From assembly GCA_034435635.1 (NCBI GenBank), contig DAOTWY010000114.1:35013-99012 (forward strand): a DNA stretch of 64,000 nucleotides, given 5' to 3'. Both the position numbers and the translations under genes were made by a program. Shown piece by piece: positions 57,341 through 64,000 of the stretch. Under the pieces are notes generated by a model. That model was not told the origin of the DNA. It did no database searches and saw only the letters and a list, made by a program, of their open reading frames with translations. Source of the stretch: DAOTWY01 sp003696565. GTDB lineage: Bacteria; Chloroflexota; Anaerolineae; Aggregatilineales; Phototrophicaceae. Numbering within the stretch: the stretch's first letter is position 1; each line of letters begins with the position of its first letter.

Positions 57341-58702
57341 ATGGTATATCGAATTGGTTCTGCACAGGGATTTTACGGTGACGACGTAACCCGAGCTTTG
57401 CCGATGATTTTAGGCGAGCATGTGGATGTGGTGTGTTTTGAAGCGTTAGCTGAACTCACACTAGCGATTTTACAAAAAGATCGTTTGAAAGACCCCAGTC
57501 GTGGCTACACGTTTGACCTGAATATTATTGCAAATAAAATTTTGCCAGAAGCCTTCAAGCGTAAAATTCCGCTCATTACAAATGGGGGTGGTTTAAACCC
57601 ATTGGGTGCGGCTGAAATGGTGCGCCAAACAGCGGAAAAACTTGGCTTGCATGGGGTGAAGATTGCCGCGGTGACTGGTGACGATGTGACGTTTAAGTTA
57701 GCTGACCTTAAAGCTGCCGGTGAGCCATTAACACATTTGGAAACAGGTGATCCGTTGGATTTAGATAGCGGCGGCTTTTTGGTAAATGCCAATGTTTATT
57801 TAGGGGCTGCGCCGATTGTTGAGGCGTTACAAGCTGGTGCGGATATTGTCATTACTGGACGAGTAGCAGACCCTGCGTTATATCTTGCGCCATTGATTGC
57901 ACATTATGGTTGGGCATGGGATGACTGGGATCGATTAGCGTCTGGCATTGTGTGTGGGCACTTGCTGGAGTGTACTGGGCAGGTGGTTGGGGGTAACAGT
58001 TTAGCCGTCATTGACGAAATTGATCCGGCGGACTTACCGCATTTAGGGTATCCAATTGCGCATGTAGAGGCAGACGGGCGTTTTATCATCACCAAAACAC
58101 CGGGGATGCCGGGGATTGTGAATGTTAACACGGTGAAAGAGCAACTGCTTTATGAAGTGCATGACCCAGCAAATTATATTACGCCGGATGTAGTAGCTAA
58201 TTTTACCACACTGACGCTGGAAGATGTTGGGGAGAATCAGGTGCGGGTTTGTGGTGTAACAGGTAAACCACGCCCAGAAAAGCTCAAGCTCAATATTGGG
58301 CGTGTAGAGGGTTATATGCGTGAGTTGATCTTCACAATTGGCTGCCCAGAGGCTTGGCGTAAAGTAGAACAAATGAAGCGCATGATTGAAAAAACTTGGG
58401 AAGGGTTGCCGATTCAGCGTGTGGAATATCATTATTTGGGGATCAACAGCCTGTTCGGCTCTGTGGCAGAACTGCCGCCTGATCCGTTGGAGGTGATTGT
58501 TCGGGTGATGTTCACTGCACCGGATGAGGGGACGCTCAAAACAGCTGTTCGGCGGATGATGACGAATGGCTTAAGCGGTCCGGCGGGGATGAGTATTTCC
58601 GGCACGACGATCAGCGGAGATGCGCGGATCATTTTAGGGCTTTTCCCAACATTAGTTGGGCGTGAGCATATTATGCCACAAATTGATTATATGGTGGTTT
58701 GA
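57341..58702 (+). CDS. AtuA-like acyclic terpene utilisation protein (DUF1446)
   Basis: This 453-residue DUF1446 protein begins with RIGSAQGFYGDDVTRALPMI. Conserved blocks include PLITNGGGLNPLGAAEMV, VTGDDV, ADIVITGRVADPALYLAPLIAHYGW and GHLLECTGQVVGGN. The family is named for the citronellol/geraniol pathway of Pseudomonas but occurs widely, often beside LiuC/LiuD-like genes; its reaction is not established. It heads an operon of five genes with very short gaps or overlaps, preceded by a promoter-palindrome. Terpene use is only suggested by family. Confidence 0.85.
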   Translation: MVYRIGSAQGFYGDDVTRALPMILGEHVDVVCFEALAELTLAILQKDRLKDPSRGYTFDLNIIANKILPEAFKRKIPLITNGGGLNPLGAAEMVRQTAEKLGLHGVKIAAVTGDDVTFKLADLKAAGEPLTHLETGDPLDLDSGGFLVNANVYLGAAPIVEALQAGADIVITGRVADPALYLAPLIAHYGWAWDDWDRLASGIVCGHLLECTGQVVGGNSLAVIDEIDPADLPHLGYPIAHVEADGRFIITKTPGMPGIVNVNTVKEQLLYEVHDPANYITPDVVANFTTLTLEDVGENQVRVCGVTGKPRPEKLKLNIGRVEGYMRELIFTIGCPEAWRKVEQMKRMIEKTWEGLPIQRVEYHYLGINSLFGSVAELPPDPLEVIVRVMFTAPDEGTLKTAVRRMMTNGLSGPAGMSISGTTISGDARIILGLFPTLVGREHIMPQIDYMVV

Positions 58703-58719
58703 GTACAAAGGTGGTTTTG

Positions 58720-59028
58720 ATGAAACGACTGTATGATTTAGCATTCGGGCGGGCTGGCGATAAAGGTAATATCGCTAATTTAAGTGTGATTGCGCGTTCA
58801 CCAGAAGCGTATCAGGAAATCAAGGCAAAGTTGACTGCTGATAAGGTGAAAGCATATTTGGGGGATTTGGTGAAGGGAGAAGTGGTGCGCTATGAAATGG
58901 ATAATATTGAGGCATTGAATTTCGTGCTATATGATGCGCTAGATGGCGGCGGCACGCGCTCCCTACGGATTGATGGGCTGGGTAAGTCATTAGCAGGTAT
59001 CTTGTTATATATGCCTTGGGAGGATTGA
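58720..59028 (+). CDS. AtuA-associated small protein
   Basis: This 102-residue protein of the ferredoxin-like-fold family usually follows AtuA or is fused to its C-terminus. Typical blocks: LYDLAFGRAGDKGNIANLSVIARSPEAY at the start, VRYEMDNIEALNFVLYDALDGGGTRSLRIDGLGKSLA at the end. The ATG at 58720 has AAAGGTGG five bases ahead and lies 17 bp after the AtuA stop, so the two are translated together and probably form one complex. Its TGA overlaps the next gene's ATG. Confidence 0.88.
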   Translation: MKRLYDLAFGRAGDKGNIANLSVIARSPEAYQEIKAKLTADKVKAYLGDLVKGEVVRYEMDNIEALNFVLYDALDGGGTRSLRIDGLGKSLAGILLYMPWED

Positions 59029-59510
59029 TGGATGCAACACAGGCTTTTCTAGCGTTGGTCTCTCGTTTGCGGGGGATGCCTTGCTGGAGCGTGATTGTTA
59101 GCGGTGTTGGTTCATTAGCGAATTTACACTTTGGGGAAAAAATTGAACGCGATGAGCATCTTGTACATGTAAATTTCAAAATCACACCAGAAGAGCGTGT
59201 TTATCGTGGGGAGATTATTGTGTATCTTGAAGAATGTCCCTGGCGATTGGATGGTTTGGATAGTGTGATTTGTTCTTGGATGAACACAACCAAAACAATC
59301 AAACAAGGGTTAGCTCAATTAAAGGGGGATGTTGTACAGGATGCTGTTGTCAGTTTGCCGGGTTATGACCTGATTATCCGATTTGAATCAGGGCATGTGC
59401 TGCGTGTATTCCCCGATCAGGTCAATGCTGATGAAGGGGATAACTATTCTGTTTATGGTGATGGAAAGACCTATGTTCTGGCGGCAAACAGCATATTATA
59501 TATGGAATAA
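59028..59510 (+). CDS. Unrecognised protein inside the AtuA-like operon
   Basis: I do not recognise this 160-residue soluble protein. It has an N-terminal amphipathic helix (ATQAFLALVSRLRG), then an all-beta pattern: GSLANLHFGEKIER, an apparent ligand-like 'EECPWRLDGLDSVICSW' with two Cys and two Trp, GYDLIIRFESGHVLRVFPDQ and VYGDGKTYVLAANSILYME. The alternating beta strands and the 'DLxIxF...LxVFPD' end recall DUF6188-like proteins, but I cannot assign it. It overlaps the preceding stop (TGATG) behind GGAGG and ends 13 bp before the hydratase gene, so it is tightly embedded in the operon. Confidence 0.8.
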   Translation: MDATQAFLALVSRLRGMPCWSVIVSGVGSLANLHFGEKIERDEHLVHVNFKITPEERVYRGEIIVYLEECPWRLDGLDSVICSWMNTTKTIKQGLAQLKGDVVQDAVVSLPGYDLIIRFESGHVLRVFPDQVNADEGDNYSVYGDGKTYVLAANSILYME

Positions 59511-59523
59511 AAGAGGAAAATAA

Positions 59524-60312
59524 ATGACTTACGAAACTTTAGCAATCGAATTAAAACAACCGTTTGCTTATGTGACTTTGAATCGCCCTGAAGTCCGCAA
59601 CGCCATGAATCAGCAAATGGTACAGGATTTATTACATTTTTTTAACTCAATCCGTGAAAACCGTACTATAAGGGCGGTTATTTTGGCTGGAGCTGGCGGA
59701 CATTTTTGTGCCGGTGGCGATATTAAAGAGATGCAAGAATCGTTTGCCAACCCACAGGATGACGGAAGTACCCGTACTGCTGAATTTGACCGGATGTTGC
59801 AAGCGGTGGAGCGTGCGCCGCAAGTTGTGGTGGCACGGGTGGAAGGTGCGGCGATGGGCGGCGGTTTTGGTTTGGTCTGCGTTTCTGATATTGCGATTGC
59901 TAGTACGGATGCCAAATTCGGTTTACCAGAGGTGCGGTTAGGGATTGTTCCGGCTTTGATCTCACCGTATGTGATCCAACGAATGGGATTAACAGAAGCC
60001 CGTAAATTAATGCTTACCGGCGGACGGTTTTCTGGTCTGGAAGCGGTACGTTATGGTGTGGTACATGATGTAGCAGAGCCGCAAGCACTGGATGCAACTA
60101 TTCAGTCGATTTTGGAGGACATCCGCCAATGCAGTCCACAGGCTTTAGCCATGTGTAAAGAATTAATCTTTAGAGCAGTTGATGGGGATACAACAGCTGA
60201 ATATCGGGCAAAGAAATTAGATGAATTGCGCCGTAGTGAATCTGGGCAGGAGGGTATGATAGCGTTCATTCGAAAACGTAAACCTGCCTGGGCAGAAGGA
60301 GGGGAAGCATGA
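59524..60312 (+). CDS. Enoyl-CoA hydratase/isomerase family protein (LiuC/AtuE-like)
   Basis: This 262-residue crotonase-fold hydratase has its oxyanion-hole segments in AGAGGHFCAGGDIKEMQ and VARVEGAAMGGGFGLVCVSDIAIAS. The single catalytic Glu is in FGLPEVRLGIVPALISPYV. The first Glu of classical crotonases is replaced in the GGGFGL block, a pattern shared with 3-methylglutaconyl-CoA and isohexenylglutaconyl-CoA hydratases. That points to leucine or terpene-derived acyl-CoA. Its stop overlaps the carboxylase start by ATGA. Confidence 0.9.
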   Translation: MTYETLAIELKQPFAYVTLNRPEVRNAMNQQMVQDLLHFFNSIRENRTIRAVILAGAGGHFCAGGDIKEMQESFANPQDDGSTRTAEFDRMLQAVERAPQVVVARVEGAAMGGGFGLVCVSDIAIASTDAKFGLPEVRLGIVPALISPYVIQRMGLTEARKLMLTGGRFSGLEAVRYGVVHDVAEPQALDATIQSILEDIRQCSPQALAMCKELIFRAVDGDTTAEYRAKKLDELRRSESGQEGMIAFIRKRKPAWAEGGEA

Positions 60313-62228
60313 TTCGCAAAATCTTAATTGCCAATCGTGGAGAGATCGCTTGCCGAATTACACGTACTTGCCATGCGATGGGCATTCGTGTGGTTGCGGT
60401 TTATTCTGATGCGGATGCCAATGCATTGCATGTTGAATTAGCTGATGAAGCGGTACACATCGGTGCTAGCCCAGCAACAGAAAGTTATCTTAACATTGAA
60501 AAATTGCTACAAGCAGCCCAGCGTACTGGCGCGGATGCTGTTCATCCAGGGTATGGGTTTTTGGCGGAAAATCCGACTTTTGCTCAGGCAGTGATTGATG
60601 CAGGGCTAACCTGGATTGGTCCGCCACCCGCAGCCATTGAGGCGATGGGGAAAAAGCGGGAAGCAAAGCTCATGTTGCAAGGTGTACCGCTTGTGCCTGG
60701 CTATTCTGGTGAAGCGCAAGATGATGATACGTTGTTGGCAGCAGTAGATGAAATTGGGTATCCGATTATGGTGAAAGCCTCGGCTGGTGGCGGGGGTAAA
60801 GGAATGCGGCGTGTTGATTCTGCGGATGCTATGCCTGCCGCCTTAGAGATTGCCCGGCGCGAGGCAAAGCAAGCGTTCGGAGATGACACATTAATTTTAG
60901 AAAAACTCATCGAAAACCCCCGCCACATTGAGATTCAAATTTTTGGCGATCATCATGGTAATGTGATCGCTTTGTGGGAACGTGAATGTAGCATCCAACG
61001 CCGTCATCAAAAAATCATAGAAGAAACACCATCTACAGCCTTAGATGATGACTTGCGTCGCCGGATGTGTGATGTAGCGGTGAGTATTGGGCAGCAATTA
61101 GGGTATGTCAACGCGGGAACGGTGGAGTTTTTGCTGGATGCAGATAAACAGTTCTATTTTATGGAGATGAACACCCGTTTACAGGTTGAACATCCTGTGA
61201 CCGAGATGATTACCGGGCTGGATTTGGTGCGTTGGCAGATTGCTGTCGCTGAAGGAAACCCACTGCCGAACGTAGAAATTGGACGGTTGGGACACGCTAT
61301 TGAAGCGCGAGTCTATGCAGAAGACCCTGCCAATGACTTCTTGCCGGTTATTGGTGATGTGTTGCATTATTCCGAGCCGGATAGTGACGTGCGGTTTGAT
61401 TCAGGCATTCGTTCAGGAGATCGTATCAGTACGTATTATGATCCGATGATTGCTAAAGTAATTGCTTGGGCAGAAACACGCGACGAAGCAATCCGGCGGT
61501 TGGATTATGCCTTAAGCCAGACACGATTGCTTGGATTAAGACATAACATCAGTTTTTTGCGGCGTGTGCTTACACATAAACGGCATTTGTCTGGTGATAT
61601 TAGTACTGCTTTTTTAGACCAGCATCCTGAGTTGATGGTGACTGATGAGACACCACCACCGGTGGCATGGATTGCAGCAGCAATCGCTAAAGGGGGTACA
61701 CAAGGTTATTGGCGTAATAACGCTTTCCGCCCGGTGAAGCATACATTTATCTATGCTGATGAGTCGTGTGAGATTTTCCTCACACCGGCACGCGACGATA
61801 CATACCTTGCACGTATGAATGATGTTGAATATCACGTCCATATTATAAGCTGTAAAGATCGTTATTGGACGATTGTTTTAGATGGTCTGCGTCAGGTGGT
61901 GCTTGTCGTCATGCAGCAAGATGATGTTTGGGTGCATGTGGATGGTCAGGCGTATAAATTGACATGGCAAACGCCACTTCCCGTGCCTGGGGAAGGGGTA
62001 GCTGCAGAAGGATCACTCCGCGCCCCTATGCCAGGGCAGGTGATCCGTGTTAATGTGGAAGTTGGGCAAGAAGTACAGCAGGGGGATGTGCTAATGGCTT
62101 TAGAAGCGATGAAGATGGAGCATCGTATTCTTGCACCATATCACGGTCGGGTAGATAAAATTTATTTCCAGGTAGGGGATACGGTGCAAGCCGATGTAGT
62201 TTTGTTGGAAATCCATGCAGAAGAATGA
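60309..62228 (+). CDS. Biotin carboxylase with carrier domain (LiuD/AtuF/AccA-like alpha subunit)
   Basis: This 639-residue alpha subunit of a methylcrotonyl-, geranyl- or propionyl-type acyl-CoA carboxylase has domains in order. The biotin-carboxylase N-domain is IRKILIANRGEIACRI. The ATP-grasp domain has the Gly-rich KASAGGGGKGMRRV, ERECSIQRRHQKIIEE and MNTRLQVEHPVTE. The C-domain is EARVYAEDPANDFLP. A BT-type linker leads to a biotinyl domain with LMALEAMKMEH, the target Lys being near 602, 37 residues from the end. GAAGGAGGGG lies upstream. The carboxyltransferase partner (beta) and acyl-CoA dehydrogenase are missing from the window. Confidence 0.93.
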   Translation: MIRKILIANRGEIACRITRTCHAMGIRVVAVYSDADANALHVELADEAVHIGASPATESYLNIEKLLQAAQRTGADAVHPGYGFLAENPTFAQAVIDAGLTWIGPPPAAIEAMGKKREAKLMLQGVPLVPGYSGEAQDDDTLLAAVDEIGYPIMVKASAGGGGKGMRRVDSADAMPAALEIARREAKQAFGDDTLILEKLIENPRHIEIQIFGDHHGNVIALWERECSIQRRHQKIIEETPSTALDDDLRRRMCDVAVSIGQQLGYVNAGTVEFLLDADKQFYFMEMNTRLQVEHPVTEMITGLDLVRWQIAVAEGNPLPNVEIGRLGHAIEARVYAEDPANDFLPVIGDVLHYSEPDSDVRFDSGIRSGDRISTYYDPMIAKVIAWAETRDEAIRRLDYALSQTRLLGLRHNISFLRRVLTHKRHLSGDISTAFLDQHPELMVTDETPPPVAWIAAAIAKGGTQGYWRNNAFRPVKHTFIYADESCEIFLTPARDDTYLARMNDVEYHVHIISCKDRYWTIVLDGLRQVVLVVMQQDDVWVHVDGQAYKLTWQTPLPVPGEGVAAEGSLRAPMPGQVIRVNVEVGQEVQQGDVLMALEAMKMEHRILAPYHGRVDKIYFQVGDTVQADVVLLEIHAEE

Positions 62229-62253
62229 TATTTATTTGCAAGGAGGGATGTCT

Positions 62254-62559
62254 ATGCCGTTATATGATTATAAATGTCCCGCATGTGAACACCGGTTTGA
62301 AGCGCGACACAGCATGAATGTTGATGCGCCTGCTTGCCCAGCTTGCGGGCACACGCCCGTGGCACGTGTGATCACATCTGCGCCGAGTGTGGCAGGTGGG
62401 ATGTTGACTCATGCTGGTGATGGTCGCCGCGCTAGCAAAGAGCAGCTACAAAGCAAATGGGCGGAAGAAACACCAAAACTGCGCAAAAAATTGGTAGATA
62501 AATTAGGTGAAAGCACCGTTCGCAAAAATGCGCCGCATCTATTTAATGACAACGGGTAA
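62254..62559 (+). CDS. FmdB-type zinc-ribbon protein
   Basis: This 101-residue protein starts with the FmdB zinc ribbon: MPLYDYKCPACEHRFEARHSM and PACPACGHTPVARVIT (two CxxC pairs). A Lys-rich helical tail follows. Members occur near amidase and acyl-CoA catabolism genes; function is not known. The ATG at 62254 has AGGAGG seven bases upstream and is 25 bp after the carboxylase stop, so it is the last gene of the operon. Its end overlaps the convergent membrane-protein gene by 17 bp. Confidence 0.88.
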   Translation: MPLYDYKCPACEHRFEARHSMNVDAPACPACGHTPVARVITSAPSVAGGMLTHAGDGRRASKEQLQSKWAEETPKLRKKLVDKLGESTVRKNAPHLFNDNG

Positions 62560-64000
62560 GCATATAAGCATTATCCGGGCGGTTTGTATTAAGGCGCACA
62601 CCACTGATTGGATCATACCATCCGATACGGACTTCACTTGTTGGTGAGGTGGTTACTTGGTGAGTAGTAATATATCGCTCGCCAGGTAACCAATAACGTG
62701 TTGGCAAATCGGGTGGTGCATCTCCCTGTGCAATGATTGTATTATCTTCCCATATTTGTACAAATACGCGATAATCAGTTGGGAATGTACTGGTGCTTTC
62801 CCACAATAAGCGTAACTGGTCGCTTTCCCAAGCGCATCCTTGCAACAAGACTGTTTCTCCAAATGAGATAGGCGTATGAAATATCGTGATGCCAGTTAGG
62901 TCAAGCGGGTGATTTTCTACAACAATTCCCCCAGCATTAAGCAGGACAGCAGGAAGTGGGTTTCCATTGGTATAGGCTTGTAGGTATTCATTACTGAAAA
63001 AATCAAAATAACTGATTTGCAGAAATAATGGTGAGGTATTCACGTTGGGTTTTTGTTCAATCTGAATTGAATAATTCTCTTGATAACGCATACCAGGTTC
63101 CCATAAACTGGTTCGAAGTACTCCCCCACCAGGCAGTGTATCTAACTTGCTGATAACCTGTTGATCAGATGTAATCAGTGCTAAACTTAAACTATAATCA
63201 CGGTCAGTGGGCTTAAGTATTTGCCAATACAAGGTTACATCAACCCAATCACCGACAGAAACACGTTTAAGTGGCAACTCGTATCCAATAAGTGCAACTG
63301 CGTCACCAAATTGAATCGAACTGTCAGCTGCATGAGTAGGTAATACGTCAAATGATGGGGGTGGATTATATGCTGGGCGTATCACGCTAAAAGGAATCAC
63401 ACTAGCCATAATCAGCATGATTATAGATACCCCCTGCCAAAATCGTCGTAGAAAAAACAAACCGAATGCAATTAACGGTACAATAGCTGCGTTAAACGGG
63501 AATAATAGCCGCCCTTGGGAGGCACTTGTTTGCGCTGTCCATTGAAGAAACGCAGCAAAACCAACACCAAATAATAGGATAAGTATCCCAAGTTGAACAG
63601 TTGTTTCCCGCTTTTGTTGTCGGATAAATAAAATCAATCCAACTAAGCTTGTCACCAATAACACATCAAAGAAGTGATAAAACCAAACTGGATTAATTAA
63701 TAAATTAAACCAGCCGAATACCCCCCAATATGACCAATGTAACCCCTGCAGTTCATCTAGGAAAGTCTGGAAGTTGTATCCGCTGCGCCGACCGAATACG
63801 TTTAGCATCATTTCTGTGCCAAATAGCTCATCATACAGCATGAGGTTGCGAGCATACCACCACCCAGCAATCAGTAACCAAAAGCTTGCCATTAATCCGC
63901 CTAGAACAAACAATCCACGCCAGTTTTGATCTCGATAGGCAATATATATGGCTGTGAGTGCTACAATTGGTACAAGAACTAATCCGCTGAGCTTGCTGAG
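62543..64000 (-). CDS. GT-C-like polytopic membrane protein, 5' part outside window
   Basis: The frame stays open to the right edge with no start, so the N-terminus is missing. At least 485 residues are visible. The first stretch (LSKLSGLVLVPIVALTAIYIAYR, then WLLIAGWWYARNLMLYDELFG) resembles the central helices of PMT/ArnT-type or DUF2142-like glycosyltransferases. Further helices run to about residue 185, then a beta-rich extracytoplasmic domain (from about 200 to the end) with YETLPV-like strands, for example SVGDWVDVTLYWQILKPTDRDYSL. It may glycosylate a lipid-linked or protein acceptor. It is convergent with the FmdB gene. Confidence 0.75.
   Translation of the reverse strand, partial: LSKLSGLVLVPIVALTAIYIAYRDQNWRGLFVLGGLMASFWLLIAGWWYARNLMLYDELFGTEMMLNVFGRRSGYNFQTFLDELQGLHWSYWGVFGWFNLLINPVWFYHFFDVLLVTSLVGLILFIRQQKRETTVQLGILILLFGVGFAAFLQWTAQTSASQGRLLFPFNAAIVPLIAFGLFFLRRFWQGVSIIMLIMASVIPFSVIRPAYNPPPSFDVLPTHAADSSIQFGDAVALIGYELPLKRVSVGDWVDVTLYWQILKPTDRDYSLSLALITSDQQVISKLDTLPGGGVLRTSLWEPGMRYQENYSIQIEQKPNVNTSPLFLQISYFDFFSNEYLQAYTNGNPLPAVLLNAGGIVVENHPLDLTGITIFHTPISFGETVLLQGCAWESDQLRLLWESTSTFPTDYRVFVQIWEDNTIIAQGDAPPDLPTRYWLPGERYITTHQVTTSPTSEVRIGWYDPISGVRLNTNRPDNAYMLTRCH

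Overview
The window looks like ordinary chromosome from a member of the Chloroflexota, probably Anaerolineae-like. This is inferred from gene content and not from any marker search. Pointers are the rpsF-ssb-rpsR operon followed by a membrane-anchored foldase and an FhaA/FhaB-like pair, several secreted DUF4397 repeat proteins with Pro/Thr-rich stalks, a baseplate-J-like membrane protein between alaS and ruvX, and many secreted lipoproteins. Coding density is high, with many ATGA and TAATG stop/start overlaps. I found no tRNA, rRNA, CRISPR array, transposase, integrase or phage module. Both edges cut genes: an SDR on the left and a GT-C-like membrane protein on the right.

Layout: 1-4290 (minus) is the rpsF, ssb, rpsR, PPIase, FhaA-like, FhaB-like, SDR run. 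4391-13362 (minus) is a cell-surface polysaccharide region: GDP-D-rhamnose synthesis (rmd, gmd), TatD, GT2, GT4, a YfhO-like GT-C protein, a small membrane protein and an O-antigen ligase/polymerase-like protein. 13496-18237 holds two large DUF4397 proteins, one with three SH3b domains. 18504-20793 is an adenosine-type kinase/ahcY operon that clears S-adenosylhomocysteine. 20874-23544 (plus) has pncB and an orphan CpaF-like ATPase. 23618-26815 has mtnA, two DsbA-like proteins and an NnrU/ICMT-like methyltransferase. A pyrimidine-nucleoside phosphorylase follows at 26926. 28261-34833 (minus) is alaS, baseplate-J-like, ruvX, mltG and a binding-protein-like lipoprotein.

35018-47293 mixes tyrS, a third DUF4397 protein, a cyclic-nucleotide-binding protein, rtcB, a tandem-thioredoxin/CcdA pair, a CoA-transferase B-like subunit, an oligopeptide-type binding protein, secG and two tandem S41 proteases. 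47434-52474 carries a YjbR protein, the CoA-transferase A-like subunit and a TPP riboswitch that controls a complete thiBPQ transporter operon. The riboswitch is the clearest regulatory element in the window. 52480-62559 carries a methyltransferase, a thiolase divergent from birA, two proteins of unknown function, and an acyl-CoA catabolism operon (AtuA-like, AtuA-associated small protein, an unrecognised protein, LiuC/AtuE-like hydratase, LiuD/AtuF-like biotin carboxylase) ending in an FmdB zinc ribbon. BirA would biotinylate the carboxylase, and the thiolase and CoA-transferase-like subunits fit the same acyl-CoA catabolism.

I did not find a clearly new defence, mobile or biosynthetic system. 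The items most worth a second look are: the unrecognised 160-residue protein inside the AtuA operon; the split CoA-transferase whose B subunit seems to lack the catalytic Glu; the DUF4397 set; the tandem-redoxin protein paired with CcdA; the orphan CpaF-like ATPase; and palindromes that overlap probable promoters.
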